Assembly (NCBI GenBank): GCA_947683425.1
Contig: CANTUQ010000035.1
Location: 3,519,001-3,583,000, forward strand
Reading direction: 5' to 3'
DNA from: Excoecaria cochinchinensis
Taxonomy: Eukaryota; Streptophyta; Magnoliopsida; Malpighiales; Euphorbiaceae
DNA length: 64,000 bases
This document shows positions 55,057-64,000 of the stretch, one piece after another (the first letter of the stretch is position 1; each line of letters starts with the position of its first letter). The notes under the pieces were generated by a model, which ran no database searches, was not told the DNA's origin, and worked only from the letters and a program-made list of their open reading frames with translations. Both the position numbers and the translations under genes were made by a program.

Positions 55057-55922
55057 TGATGCGTGCACAGCGGGGTCAACATTGCAAGATTATAAACATT
55101 GCAAGTTCGGATTCATGGAGATCAAATTTGGGGAAGTTCAAGCAGGCTTGAAGGTGGTTTATTGAAGCTATAAAGAAGCCAAATCAAAAAGAGACTTTGA
55201 AGAGAGGCACGTGCAAGTCATGTGACCTTGACATGTGCCATCCATGTCATGTGCTAAACATATGCCATGTCATGTGCTATGCATGTGCACATCATGTGAC
55301 ACATTACATGTGCAATGCATGTGCCAATTAATAGACTTAAGGGGCTGATTTGTTTGGGCTTTTAGTTAGGGCTTTTATTTATTATTTTTATTTGATTATT
55401 TGTAATATGTTAGGCCTTAACTTATTCTTTGGGCTTATTTAAGTGAGATGGGCTTTAATTAGCTTGGGCTCATTTAATTAGTTCTTTTTAGGCTTTTTGG
55501 GCTGTATTTTAAGTTAATTAGTGTGGGCTTTAGTTATCTTGGTGTAAGGCCCATGTTTAAAGGCCTATTTGATTAATTAGGGTTTTTATTAGCTTAAGGG
55601 AGTATAAATACTCCTCAAAAACGAGATTGTAATTCAGAATTGAAGATTATGATATTTTGAGACTTTTATTTGGCTTGTCCAAATTCTTCATTGGAGAGGA
55701 TTGTTTGTCTTCTTCTTTTGCATCAAGAACTTTTAATTCTTATCAAGGTATTTACTTTGTGGCGAATTCTGTTCTTGTGTTTTAAAATCAATCTATTATA
55801 AGCGTTACCATTCACATAGTTGTTTGGAGGTTCTTTAGATTGGGGGTTTATTCTTGTTCATGTTCATGCCATATTGTATATTCAAGGGGTATCAGGTTCT
55901 TTAACCTTGGGGTTCCGCATCA
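55057..55922 (+). mobile_element. A4 3' LTR
   Basis: 866 bp, TGATGCGTGCACAGCGG to GGGGTTCCGCATCA. TATA variant GGGAGTATAAATACTCC near 55598, CATG array 55208-55325, purine tract AAAGAGAGAGGGAA at 55043-55056. Confidence 0.9.
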
Positions 55923-56449
55923 ACAAGATAACTAAGGCCCACACTAATTATCTTAAAATACAGCCCAAAAAGCCTAGAAAGAACTAATTAAATGAGCCCA
56001 AGATAATTAAAGCCCATCTCACTTAAATAAAACCAAAAGAATAAGTTAAGGCCTACCATATTACAAATAATCAAATAAAAATAATAAATAAAAGCCTAAA
56101 CTAAAAGCCCAAACAAAACAGCCCATTAAGTCTATTAATTGGAACATGCATTGCACATGTAATGTGTCACATGATGTGTACATGCATATGGCACATGACA
56201 TGACACATGTCTAGCACATGTCAAAGCACATGGATAGCACATGTCAAGGTCACATGACTTGCACATGTCAAGGTGTCACATGACTTGCACATGCCTCTCT
56301 TCAAAGTCTCTTTTTTGATTCGGCTTTCTCATAATTCAATAAACCACCTTCAAGCCTTTTTTAACTTCCATAAATTTAATCTCCATAAATCCGAACTTGC
56401 AAAGTTTATAATCTTGCAATGTTGACCCCCATGTGCACGCATCAGCTGT

Positions 56450-56750
56450 ATATTAAGATATCTATACAACAACAAATTTACCTAAAAATTCATGCAAAAC
56501 ATGGTTCATGAGTCTCATAAATGAGCTAGGCGCATTAGTTAAGCCAAAAGGCATAACCAACCATTCATACAACCAATATTTTGTTTTAAAAGCTGTTTTC
56601 CATTCATCACCTAATTTCATCCTAATTTGATGATAACCACTTTTTAAGTCAATTTTAGTGAATATTACAGCACCATTTAACTCTTCAAGCATATCATCTA
56701 ACCTAGGAATGGGATAGCGATACTTTATAGTGATTTTGTTAACTGCACGA
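56450..56750 (-). pseudogene. pol: Family-C host RT, central part
   Basis: On the minus strand: MLEELNGAVIFTKIDLKSGY, HQIRMKLGDEWKTAFKTKYW, LVMPFGLTNAPSSFMRLMNH, then KFVVV followed by a small deletion through the YFDD active site; only GATATCTTAATATACAGC remains. Flanked by two insertions. Confidence 0.87.
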
Positions 56751-58557
56751 TGATGTGGAACCCTAAGGTTAAAGAAACCGAAACCCCTTGAACATACATG
56801 ATGCGGAACCCAGCAGCTAACGAGTTACAAATCCACACATACGATTCGAATAGCAAAGCAAAATCAGATAAATACCCTCCCTATTGAACCCCTAATCAAC
56901 ATGTGAATGGAAACGCAAATAATCGGGAATTAAAGAACCTAAAAAATGCCATAATCAAACAATTGATAAGTTAATCAAATTCTTCATGCAATAGAAAAGA
57001 AAGCAATTGACTCTCTCTATCTAAGCAAATAAATTCGGCTATGCCAAGAAAATGTCATTCAAATTCTTTAAGTCTGAATTACAATCTTGTTTTTTAGGAG
57101 TATTTATACTCCCTTAAGCTAATAAAAATCCTAATTAATCAAATAGGCCTTTAAACATGGGCCTTACACCAAGATAAACTAAAGCCCACACCAATTAACT
57201 TAAAATACAGCCCAAAAAGCCTAAAAATAACAAATTAAATGAGCCCAAGCTAATTAAAGCCCATCTCACTTAAATAAGTCCAAAAGAATAAGTTAAGGCC
57301 TAACATATTACAAATAATCAAATAAAAATAATAAATAAAATCCTAATTAAAAGCCCAAACCAAAGCAGCCTCTTAAGTCCATTAATAAGCACATGCAATG
57401 CACATGTAATGTGTCACATGATGTGCAGATGCATATGACACATGCATAGCACATGACGTGGCACATGTCTAGCACATGGATGGCACATGTCAAGGTCACA
57501 TGACTTGCACATACCTCTCTTCAAAGTATCTTTTTGATTCGGCTTCTTCATAGCTTCAGTAAACCACCTTCAAGCCTTCTTGAACTTCCCCAAATTTGAT
57601 CTCCATGAATCCAAACTTGCAATGTTTATAATCTTATAATATTGACCCCCCTGTGCACGCATCAATACACTTTGTTGGCAAAGAACAAAAGAGATAAAAA
57701 AAACTTCCCTATTGAACCCCCAATCAACATGTGAATGGAAACGCAAATAATTGGGAAATAAAGAACCTGAAAAATATCATAATCAAATAATTGATAAGTT
57801 AATCAAATTTTTCATGCAATAGAAAAGAAAAGCAAGCAAATCTCACAAATCTAATCTATTAGAATTTTGGCAAAGCCAAGAAAAGATGATAGCCTCTAAT
57901 GTTTAATAATTCCAATCTCTGAATACAAATCACATTTTTGTGGAGTATATATACTCCTTTAAGCTAATAAAAACCCTAATTAATCAAATAGGCTTTAAAA
58001 CATGACCCTTACAACAAGATAACTAAAGCCCACACTAATTAACTTAAAATACAGCCCAAAAAGCCTAAAAAGAACTAATTAAATGAGCCCAAGTTAATTA
58101 AAGCCCATCTCACTTAAATACACCCAAAAGAATAAGTTAACGCCTAACATATTACAAATAGTCAAATAAAAATAATAAATAAAAGCCCAAACTAAAAGCC
58201 CAAACAAAACAGCCCATTAAGTCCATTAATTGGCACGTGCATTGCACATATAATGTGTCACATGATGTGCACATGCATATGGCACATGACATGGCACATG
58301 TCTGGCACATGCATAGCACATGACATGACACATGTCAAAGCACATGGATGGGACATGTCAAGGTCACATGACTTGCACATGTCAAGGTGTCACATGACTT
58401 GCACACCCCTTTCTTCAAAGTCTCTTTTTTGATTCGGCTTCCTCATAATTCAGTAAACCACCTTGAAGCCTTCTTTAACTTCCATAAATTTAATCTCCAT
58501 AAATCCGAACTTGAAAAGTTTATAATCTTGTAATGTTGACCCCCTGTGCACGCATCA
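56751..58557 (-). mobile_element. Solo mosaic LTR with a nested solo LTR
   Basis: Own sequence 56751-56798 and 57670-58557. Flanks CACGA (56746-56750) and CTCGA (58558-58562) differ by one base. Start TGATGTGGAACCCTAAGG, palindromic TATA 57942-57957, CATG array 58232-58405, end CCCTGTGCACGCATCA. It splits family-C RT. Confidence 0.87.
56799..57664 (-). mobile_element. Solo mosaic A/B LTR
   Basis: The LTR is 866 bp, TGATGCGGAACCCAGCAGC to CCCCTGTGCACGCATCA, with a perfect TSD ATACA (56794-56798 and 57665-57669). B-type U5 for ~230 bp, then A-type U3 with TATTTATA box and CATG array. Confidence 0.9.
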
Positions 58558-58562
58558 CTCGA

Positions 58563-58942
58563 CAATCAACACACATGCGCATGGTTCCATCCTTTTTAGG
58601 TACCAAAAGAACTGGTACAACACAAGGACTGAGGCTTTCTCTCACGTGTCCCTTTGCTAAATGTTCCTCCACTTGTCTTTGCAACTCCTTTGTTTCCTCT
58701 GGATTGCTTCGATAAGCTGGACGGTTTGGAATTTGTGCACCAGGAACAAAATCGATCTAATGTTCAATCCCTCTAATTGGAGGCAACCCAGGTGGTATCT
58801 CCTCAAGGAAGACATATTTATAATCCTGCAACAACTTACAAAAAGAACTAGGCAAATTTGGATTAAGGTTAGTTTTAGAAAAATAATTGTCCTTAAACAT
58901 CAAAAGTACTAAAGTTCTCATCCCTAAGTAAGCACTCCTCAA
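58563..58942 (-). pseudogene. pol: Family-C host RT N-terminus
   Basis: On the minus strand: NLPSSFCKLLQDYKYVFLEE, PPGLPPIRGIEH, then a stop near 58757 (TTAGATCGATT region) and NRPAYRSNPEETKELQRQVE, VPVLLVPKKDGTMRMCVD. It continues across the insertion to 56750. Confidence 0.83.
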
Positions 58943-59771
58943 CTCTCTCTCTGTTTTGAGTAAAAGGAATATTTGCTGAATATTTCACTCAACTTACTCT
59001 GCTCTCCTTTTACCTCAACACACATTAACTTCTTCTCTCCTGCACTTCTCTCATTCTTTCTCTCACTAGTGCAGTCACTCACCATTGGGCCTTTACTTTT
59101 TTTTTTTTCACTACTAGCCTCTTTTCTCTCATTTTTCTTTTCTTTCTCACTTCCCTTTACCTCTTTTGCAGATTGATGTATCTTCACTTGATCTGTATAT
59201 ACATCTTTAGGTGCCAAAGGGACAAGTGTGTGTTTTAAATCCTTTAAATTCAAAAGTGTACCTATTTCTAAATCCATCCTGTAATACGCGCCTATCAAAT
59301 TGTCAAGGCCTTCCTAGCAAAATATGACCAACATGCATAGGTACAACTTCACAAGTGACTTCATCTTCGCATTTACCAAGGGAAAATAATATTAGTTACA
59401 TGTTTGCTCACCTTAACTCCCCCATTATCATTCAACCACTGAAGTCTGTATGGGTTAGGATGTTTCTCAGTTTTAAGACCTAATTTATCAACTAAGACTG
59501 TACTAGCAACATTAACACAACTACCCCCATCAATTATCATGCTACAGACTTTCCCACCTATTAGGCATCTAGTATGAAATATGTTTTCCCTCTGTTCTAG
59601 TCCTTCTTCTTTTACATTTAAATTCAATGCACGCAACACCACTAAGGACTCTCCCTGAATAGGATACACTACATTTTCATCTACATCAGAACAATTCTCT
59701 AAAGGTGGCATATCATCATAGTCATCATCAGATTCAGAATCAGAAATAATTTCATCCCCCCTTATTATCAT
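58943..59771 (-). pseudogene. pol: Family-C host protease and linker
   Basis: Acidic DSESDDDYDDMPPLENCSD, RALNLNVKEEGLEQRENIFH, protease motif IIDGGSCVNVASTVLVDKLG, HPNPYRLQWLNDNGGVKV. A frameshift near 59373 separates this from YRMDLEIGTLLNLKDLKHTL and a Lys/Glu-rich linker (KEKKNERKEASSEKKKSKGP). DGG again stands where DSG/DTG is usual. Confidence 0.82.
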
Positions 59772-60782
59772 GGTCTTTTTATTCCCGCATTCATTAGCAT
59801 GATGACCACGACTCTTACATATAAAACATTGAATGTCCCTATGTCTATTAGTTTTTGGGTTTGTTTCAGAAGTACCTTTTTGTGCAGTAACCGTTTTCTC
59901 TTTGGAATTTGACTGGTACTTGGAAGTGGATTCTTTCTTTGAGTCACCCTTGTTCCACTTTGAATTCCATTTATTGTTATTGGAATTTGCATAGGACTTG
60001 GTTGTCCCACGTCTACTCTTTGTCTCTCCACTTTAATTGCAATGTTCACTAAATCATCCATATCCACATAATGCTGCAATTCAACAATATCAGCAAGTTC
60101 TCTATTCATACCTCCCAAAAAGTGAGACATCGTTTGATATTCATCCTCCACAATGCTTACTTTAATCATGAGCATCTCCATCTCCTTGTAGTAATCCTCC
60201 ACTGAACTAGACCTTGTGTAAGTCTTTGTAACTAATTGTAGAGTTCCTTATGATAGTAACTAGGCACATACTTCTTTCTCATGATTCTTTTCATTTCCTC
60301 CCAAGAAGTGATAGGGAGTTCCCCATTTCTCCTTCTACTTTTCAATAAGTCATCCCACCAAATTAGTGCATAATCAAAAAATTCGATGGCTGCGAGTTTT
60401 ACCTTTTTCTCATTTGAATAGTGGTGGCATGAAAAGATCATCTTTACCTTTCTTTCCCAATCGAGATAGGTATCCACATCATTTTTGCCTTTGAATGGTG
60501 GAATCTTCATCTTGATAGCACTCAAATTATTGTCTTTACTTTCCATTCGATCGTCATACCTCCCTGCTCTCATTGGGAAGGAGTGAGCCTCCTCTTCTCC
60601 ATTATCATTGTAGAATTGGTCTACTTTTTCGCCCTTGTATATTTGCCCTTGGGAGCTTTAAGGTCACTTTCTATGCTATCCATCCTGAGATTTAGCTTTT
60701 GCAAACTATCCATAAAAGCTTTAATCATAAGTTTAGTATCAGGGGTAATCTCAGTCTCATCTTTACTATTGTTTCCAGACAT
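59772..60782 (-). pseudogene. gag: Family-C host gag (broken)
   Basis: It starts MSGNNSKDETEITPDTKLMI at 60782. A 1-bp shift near 60620, then MRAGRYDDRMESKDNNLSAI, KMKIPPFKGKNDVDTYLDW, FFDYALIWWDDLLKSRRRNG, MRKKYVPSYYHKELYN, a stop near 60234, MEDYYKEMEMLMIKVSIVED. The zinc knuckle (CFICKSRGHHANEC) is encoded in a shifted frame near 59790-59830. The 5' third differs from families A and B; the capsid is homologous. Confidence 0.82.
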
Positions 60783-61609
60783 CTTTAAACTTAAGTAAAC
60801 AAGTAAAGAAAAGAATTCACTCAACCTCACGTGTTTGTCTCTCAACTCATAAAATGATTTCTCACAATTGTACTTCAGAAACAAACTCAAACAAATATGC
60901 ACAATTAAGTAGTTTGATTTGGAAACAATGAGTAATTAACATGAACAGCAAAACTACCAATTCTAGAGGCAAATTGACCAAATTGAACAAACATAGAAAT
61001 TAGCACACAAGAGATAAATTTCGTGCGCTTTAGTATATAAAGATGTTTAACAATTTGCAATATGTTAAACTAGTGTAGTTAGAACCAAAAACAGTTTAGA
61101 CACACAAATTGATAAATTAGAATGAAAAGAATAGAAAAGACGGATGCACTTAAATGCGAAGTTTAACTAAACCTAATGATTATTTTAAACAGATTTTATA
61201 TAGACTCAATAAAAAGAAAATCAAAGAAAGCATGCAATAATATCACGCAAAATCCAAAAACAACGAGTACTTAACCTGCTCTTTGAAGAAATCAAACCAA
61301 TTATGGAAGTTCTAGCTTAATTGATCAAATTTGAACTTAACAAGATAATAGGACCTGAATTGAACACAAGGTAATTTCTAGAATTTTTTTTATATGTATA
61401 TAAGCTTTCTTTTCTTTTTTTTTTTTAAAACGTAAATCACACAACTAATGATCAAATACTTGAGATAGGTAATTTAACACAATGGAGAAAGAACCAAATA
61501 AGGAGCTAGATGCAAAGTCCTATTCGGCCAAAACAAATAAATAATTTCAAGAAGACAAAATTAAAGGATAGTTAAGAATTTATCACTTAGCCTTAGCTCT
61601 GATACCAAT
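60783..61609 (-). mobile_element. Family-C leader and primer site
   Basis: Non-coding. Matches 7680-8030 (TTTCGTGCGCTTTAGTATATAAAG). Primer site GCTCTGATACCA at 61596-61607, two bases from the LTR. Confidence 0.83.
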
Positions 61610-62802
61610 TGATGTGGAATCCCAGCCTATATGCAAACTAGAACGCCAACATACCATGAATATTGATCATAAATAAGTGAATAAACCTCGAATCTAAAGA
61701 ACCCCCAAACAAGTTTGAATGGAAACTCTTATAATAGATTGATTTGGATACTAAGAGAAACAAGAATCAAGCATACATTAATCATGTAAATTGCCTAAGT
61801 CTAATTCTTCATACAATAGCAAGAATCAATAAAAATTAACTCTCACAAATTCAGTTAATGAAAATTCATTAATCATAAATATGCAAAATGTAAAGTACAA
61901 ATGAAGAAATTCAGCCTTTTATATAACCTAGGCAGCCACCCCTCCCTAGAGGAGTTATAATCAAACACTAACTCTAAGAGATAATTAATAAAATAAATAA
62001 CAAAGATAATTCCTAACCTTTATCTACATGTATTTGGCCATAATATGGACTAAGTACATGAATAAATAAAGATATATACAATTTGAAAATAATCCTAAAA
62101 GGTAGTGATAAATAGGCATAATTATCCTAAGAAGAGAAGAAATGAATGTAGACTTAAACCTGGCTAAAAGTGAATTTCGGCCAGCCCCTAAAGGATAAGG
62201 TTAATCTATTATTTCTCCCTCAAACTCTACTTAATAATATCCCAAAATAATAAGTATTTATCAAAGAAAACCCATTCCTAAAATTTAGGACCCTAAGTTC
62301 ACTAATGTAGGCCTAAACCTAAATCTTACCCAAGCCCATTAAAATTAAATTCTCCCATGTAAAATTCGGCCTCCTCATGTTCTCTAAGCCTCAAATAGTT
62401 ATTTTGGCCCAGCTTTTTAGAAGAGATAAGCCCAACTTTAGCCTACCCACTTAAACTACCCAAAATAGTCAAATAAGCTCAAAATAAAACAAACCTATTC
62501 TAATAAAGCCCAATTCATTTTCCTAGGTTCTAGGCTGCCCAAATATACTTAATTACATGTTACATAAAGAATATAAACTAAATAAAGTGGCTTGGAGGTC
62601 CATTACACCATTTAGCCTAAACTTGTCTTCAGAGTCCAATTTAGCTTCTTTCTCTTCTTGAACTTGCATCTTCTTTATATAAGGTCTCATGAATGCTTGT
62701 AGGACTTTTTAAAGCTTCTTTGACCTTGCTCTTATGATTGGTCCTTGCGGAAGTGCTAGTTCATCTCTCTTGTTGCCATTATGCTTGGTTGTGCTCATAT
62801 CA
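61610..62802 (-). mobile_element. Family-C LTR shared by two tandem internal regions
   Basis: 1193 bp, TGATGTGGAATCCCAGCC to TTGTGCTCATATCA. Its left side has a primer site (so it is a 5' LTR for the C host) and its right side a purine tract, 62803-62816 (so it is a 3' LTR for the next copy). TTTATATAACCTAGGCAGCC is the probable core promoter near 61918. Confidence 0.88.
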
Positions 62803-64000
62803 TCCCCTCCCCCTTCGAAAGGATTCATCCTTGAATCTGAATCACAGTCGAATGGAGGTAAGTCAGAAACATTAAAAGTTGCACTTACACCATACTCACC
62901 TAGCAAATCAATCTTGTATGCATTGTCATTGATTCGTTCTATCACTTGAAAGGGTCCATCTCCTCTTGCATCAAGTTTAGACTTCCTTTGGTTAGGAAAC
63001 CTCTCTTTACGCATATGGATCCAAACCCAATCTCTTGGTTCGAATATCACTTTTCTACGGCCTTTGTTAGCCTGCTTTGCATACATCTTATTCTTCTTCT
63101 CAATATGCTCACTTGCTTTATTATGTATTGTCTTAACCAAATCAGCATTAGCCTTTCCATCTAAATTAGAAAGTTCATTCAAAGGTAAAGGCATCAAATC
63201 CAATGCAGTCAATGGATTAAAACCATACACAATTTCAAAAGGTTAAAAACCTGTGGAAGTATGAATTGTACAATTATAAGCAAACTCAACAAATGGCAAA
63301 CATTCTTCCCAAGTTTTAAGATTCTTACCAATTATAGCACGCAACATAGTTCCTAAAGTTCTATTAACAACCTCAGTTTGGCCATCAGTTTGTGGATGAC
63401 AAGTAGTAGAAAACACAAGTTTAGTACCAAGTTTACCCCACAAAACATGCCAAAAGTGACTTACGAACTTAGAATATCTATCAAAGACAATAGTTCTAGG
63501 TATACCATGCAATCGAACTACTTTCCTGAAAAACAAATCAGCTATGTTTGTTGCATCATCAGTTTTATGACAAGCAATGAAATGCGCCATTTTACTAAAT
63601 CGGTCCACTACAACAAACACACTATCCCTTCCCCTTTTTGTCCTAGGTAAACCTATAATGAAGTCCATAGAAATGTCAATCCAAGGTTCAGTAGGAACAG
63701 GCAAAAGAGTATACAAACCTTGATTTAAAGACTTAAACTTAGCCTGTTTACATGCGAAATATTGAGCACACATTTTTTCAACATACTTTCGCATTTTAGG
63801 CCAATAAAAATGTTCATTAAGCATATCTAAAGTCTTTTGCACACCAAAGTGTCTATGAATCCTCGCTATACAATTCTTTCACAAACAACTCTCTAATAGA
63901 ACATGCAGGTATACACAGTTGTTTTCCCCTAAAAAGAAACCCATCATGTCTATAGAACTTATTAAATGCATAATGTTCACATGCCTTATACACTTCACCA
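62709..64000 (-). pseudogene. pol: Family-C integrase of the second tandem copy
   Basis: From the right: RNase H-integrase spacer (63843-64000), HFYWPKMRKYVEKMCAQYFA, WIDISMDFIIGLPRTKRG, FVVVDRFSKMAHFIACHKTD, HGIPRTIVFDRYSKF (usual SDRD altered to FDRY, so the second catalytic Asp is lost), HPQTDGQTEVVNRTLG, a TAA near 63243 inside TGF-SPFEIV, then FNPLTALDLMPLPLNEL, GDGPFQVIERINDNAYKI, FNVSDLPPFD. The tail STTKHNGNKRDELALPQGP lies in the LTR. Runs off the window. Confidence 0.88.

Larger units (their letters stand above)
50404..55922 (+). mobile_element. A4: gag-only element
   Basis: TSD-like flanks ATAAG (50399-50403) and ACAAG (55923-55927) differ by one base. The 5' LTR is 50404-50496 plus 51691-52332, split by another insertion and lacking ~130 bp of U3. 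Primer site, long leader, broken gag-only ORF and purine tract (55043-55056) follow, then an 866-bp 3' LTR. Confidence 0.88.
50008..56444 (-). mobile_element. Solo mosaic LTR carrying a nested A element
   Basis: A perfect TSD GCTGT (50003-50007 and 56445-56449) encloses the region. The LTR's own sequence is 50008-50403 plus 55923-56444. Its start, TGACACAGAACCCCAAGG, is a mutated TGATGCGG. It has A-type ends and TATA (GTGTATATACTCC) with B-like U5 (CTCCCTATTGAACCCCC, GATAAGTTAATCAAATTC). It splits family-C RT. Confidence 0.9.

Overview
The window looks like nuclear DNA of a eudicot plant made almost entirely of nested Ty3/gypsy-type LTR retrotransposons. I found no intact host gene, tRNA, rRNA or CRISPR array. 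The evidence for this is AT-rich sequence, initiator-Met-tRNA primer binding sites (TGGTATCAGAGC) beside LTRs, purine tracts beside the other LTR, plant gypsy gag/RT/RNase H/integrase motifs, and TG...CA LTR ends with 5-bp target-site duplications (TSDs). The species cannot be named from this sequence. Family names used here (A, B, C, T1, T2) are mine.

Three related families fill most of the window. All have LTRs starting TGAT and ending in (or near) GCATCA. Family B (LTR ~850-900 bp, U3 start TGATACGG) and family C (LTR ~1.1-1.2 kb, U3 start TGATATGAG) carry gag-protease-RT-RNase H-integrase, and their pol C-termini run into the 3' LTR. Family A (LTR ~870-910 bp, U3 start TGATGCGTGCA) is gag-only: capsid-like gag plus an acidic C-terminal domain that I do not recognise, ending at the purine tract. 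Mosaic LTRs (U3 of A, R-U5 largely of B) occur as solo LTRs with their own TSDs.

Layout. 1-10594: overlapping fragments of A, B and C elements. 10595-18530: old Tekay/Del-like LTR debris interrupted by T1 (11457-18041, TSD CATGC), a young gag-only Tekay/Del-like element with 2.6-kb LTRs carrying GC-rich palindromes. 18541-19035: a MULE-type foldback MITE with a perfect 10-bp TSD. 19048-25171: a Tat-like LTR piece, then a second Tekay-like LTR (T2) split by a short-LTR A element (TSD AAAGG) and a solo LTR (TSD CTTTC). 25172-34252: rearranged B elements with two solo-LTR insertions (TSDs CTGCC, TTTTG). 34253-64000: a family-C host element on the minus strand. Its pol is split by a complete B element (37339-44562, TSD CAATC), a complete A element (44687-49154, TSD CTTAT), a nest up to four layers deep (50008-56444, TSD GCTGT) and a further nested solo LTR (56751-58557). 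The host's right LTR (61610-62802) also serves as the 3' LTR of a second C copy, which runs off the window and shows the unoccupied version of the split pol sequence.

Every reading frame examined is broken by stops, frameshifts or deletions, so no copy here looks autonomous. Many stops sit at Trp (TGG) or Gln (CAR) codons, as cytosine deamination would produce. The biology lies in how the families interact: gag-only elements sharing termini, primer site and purine tract with pol-bearing relatives, and LTR mosaics of the kind expected when their RNAs are packaged together.
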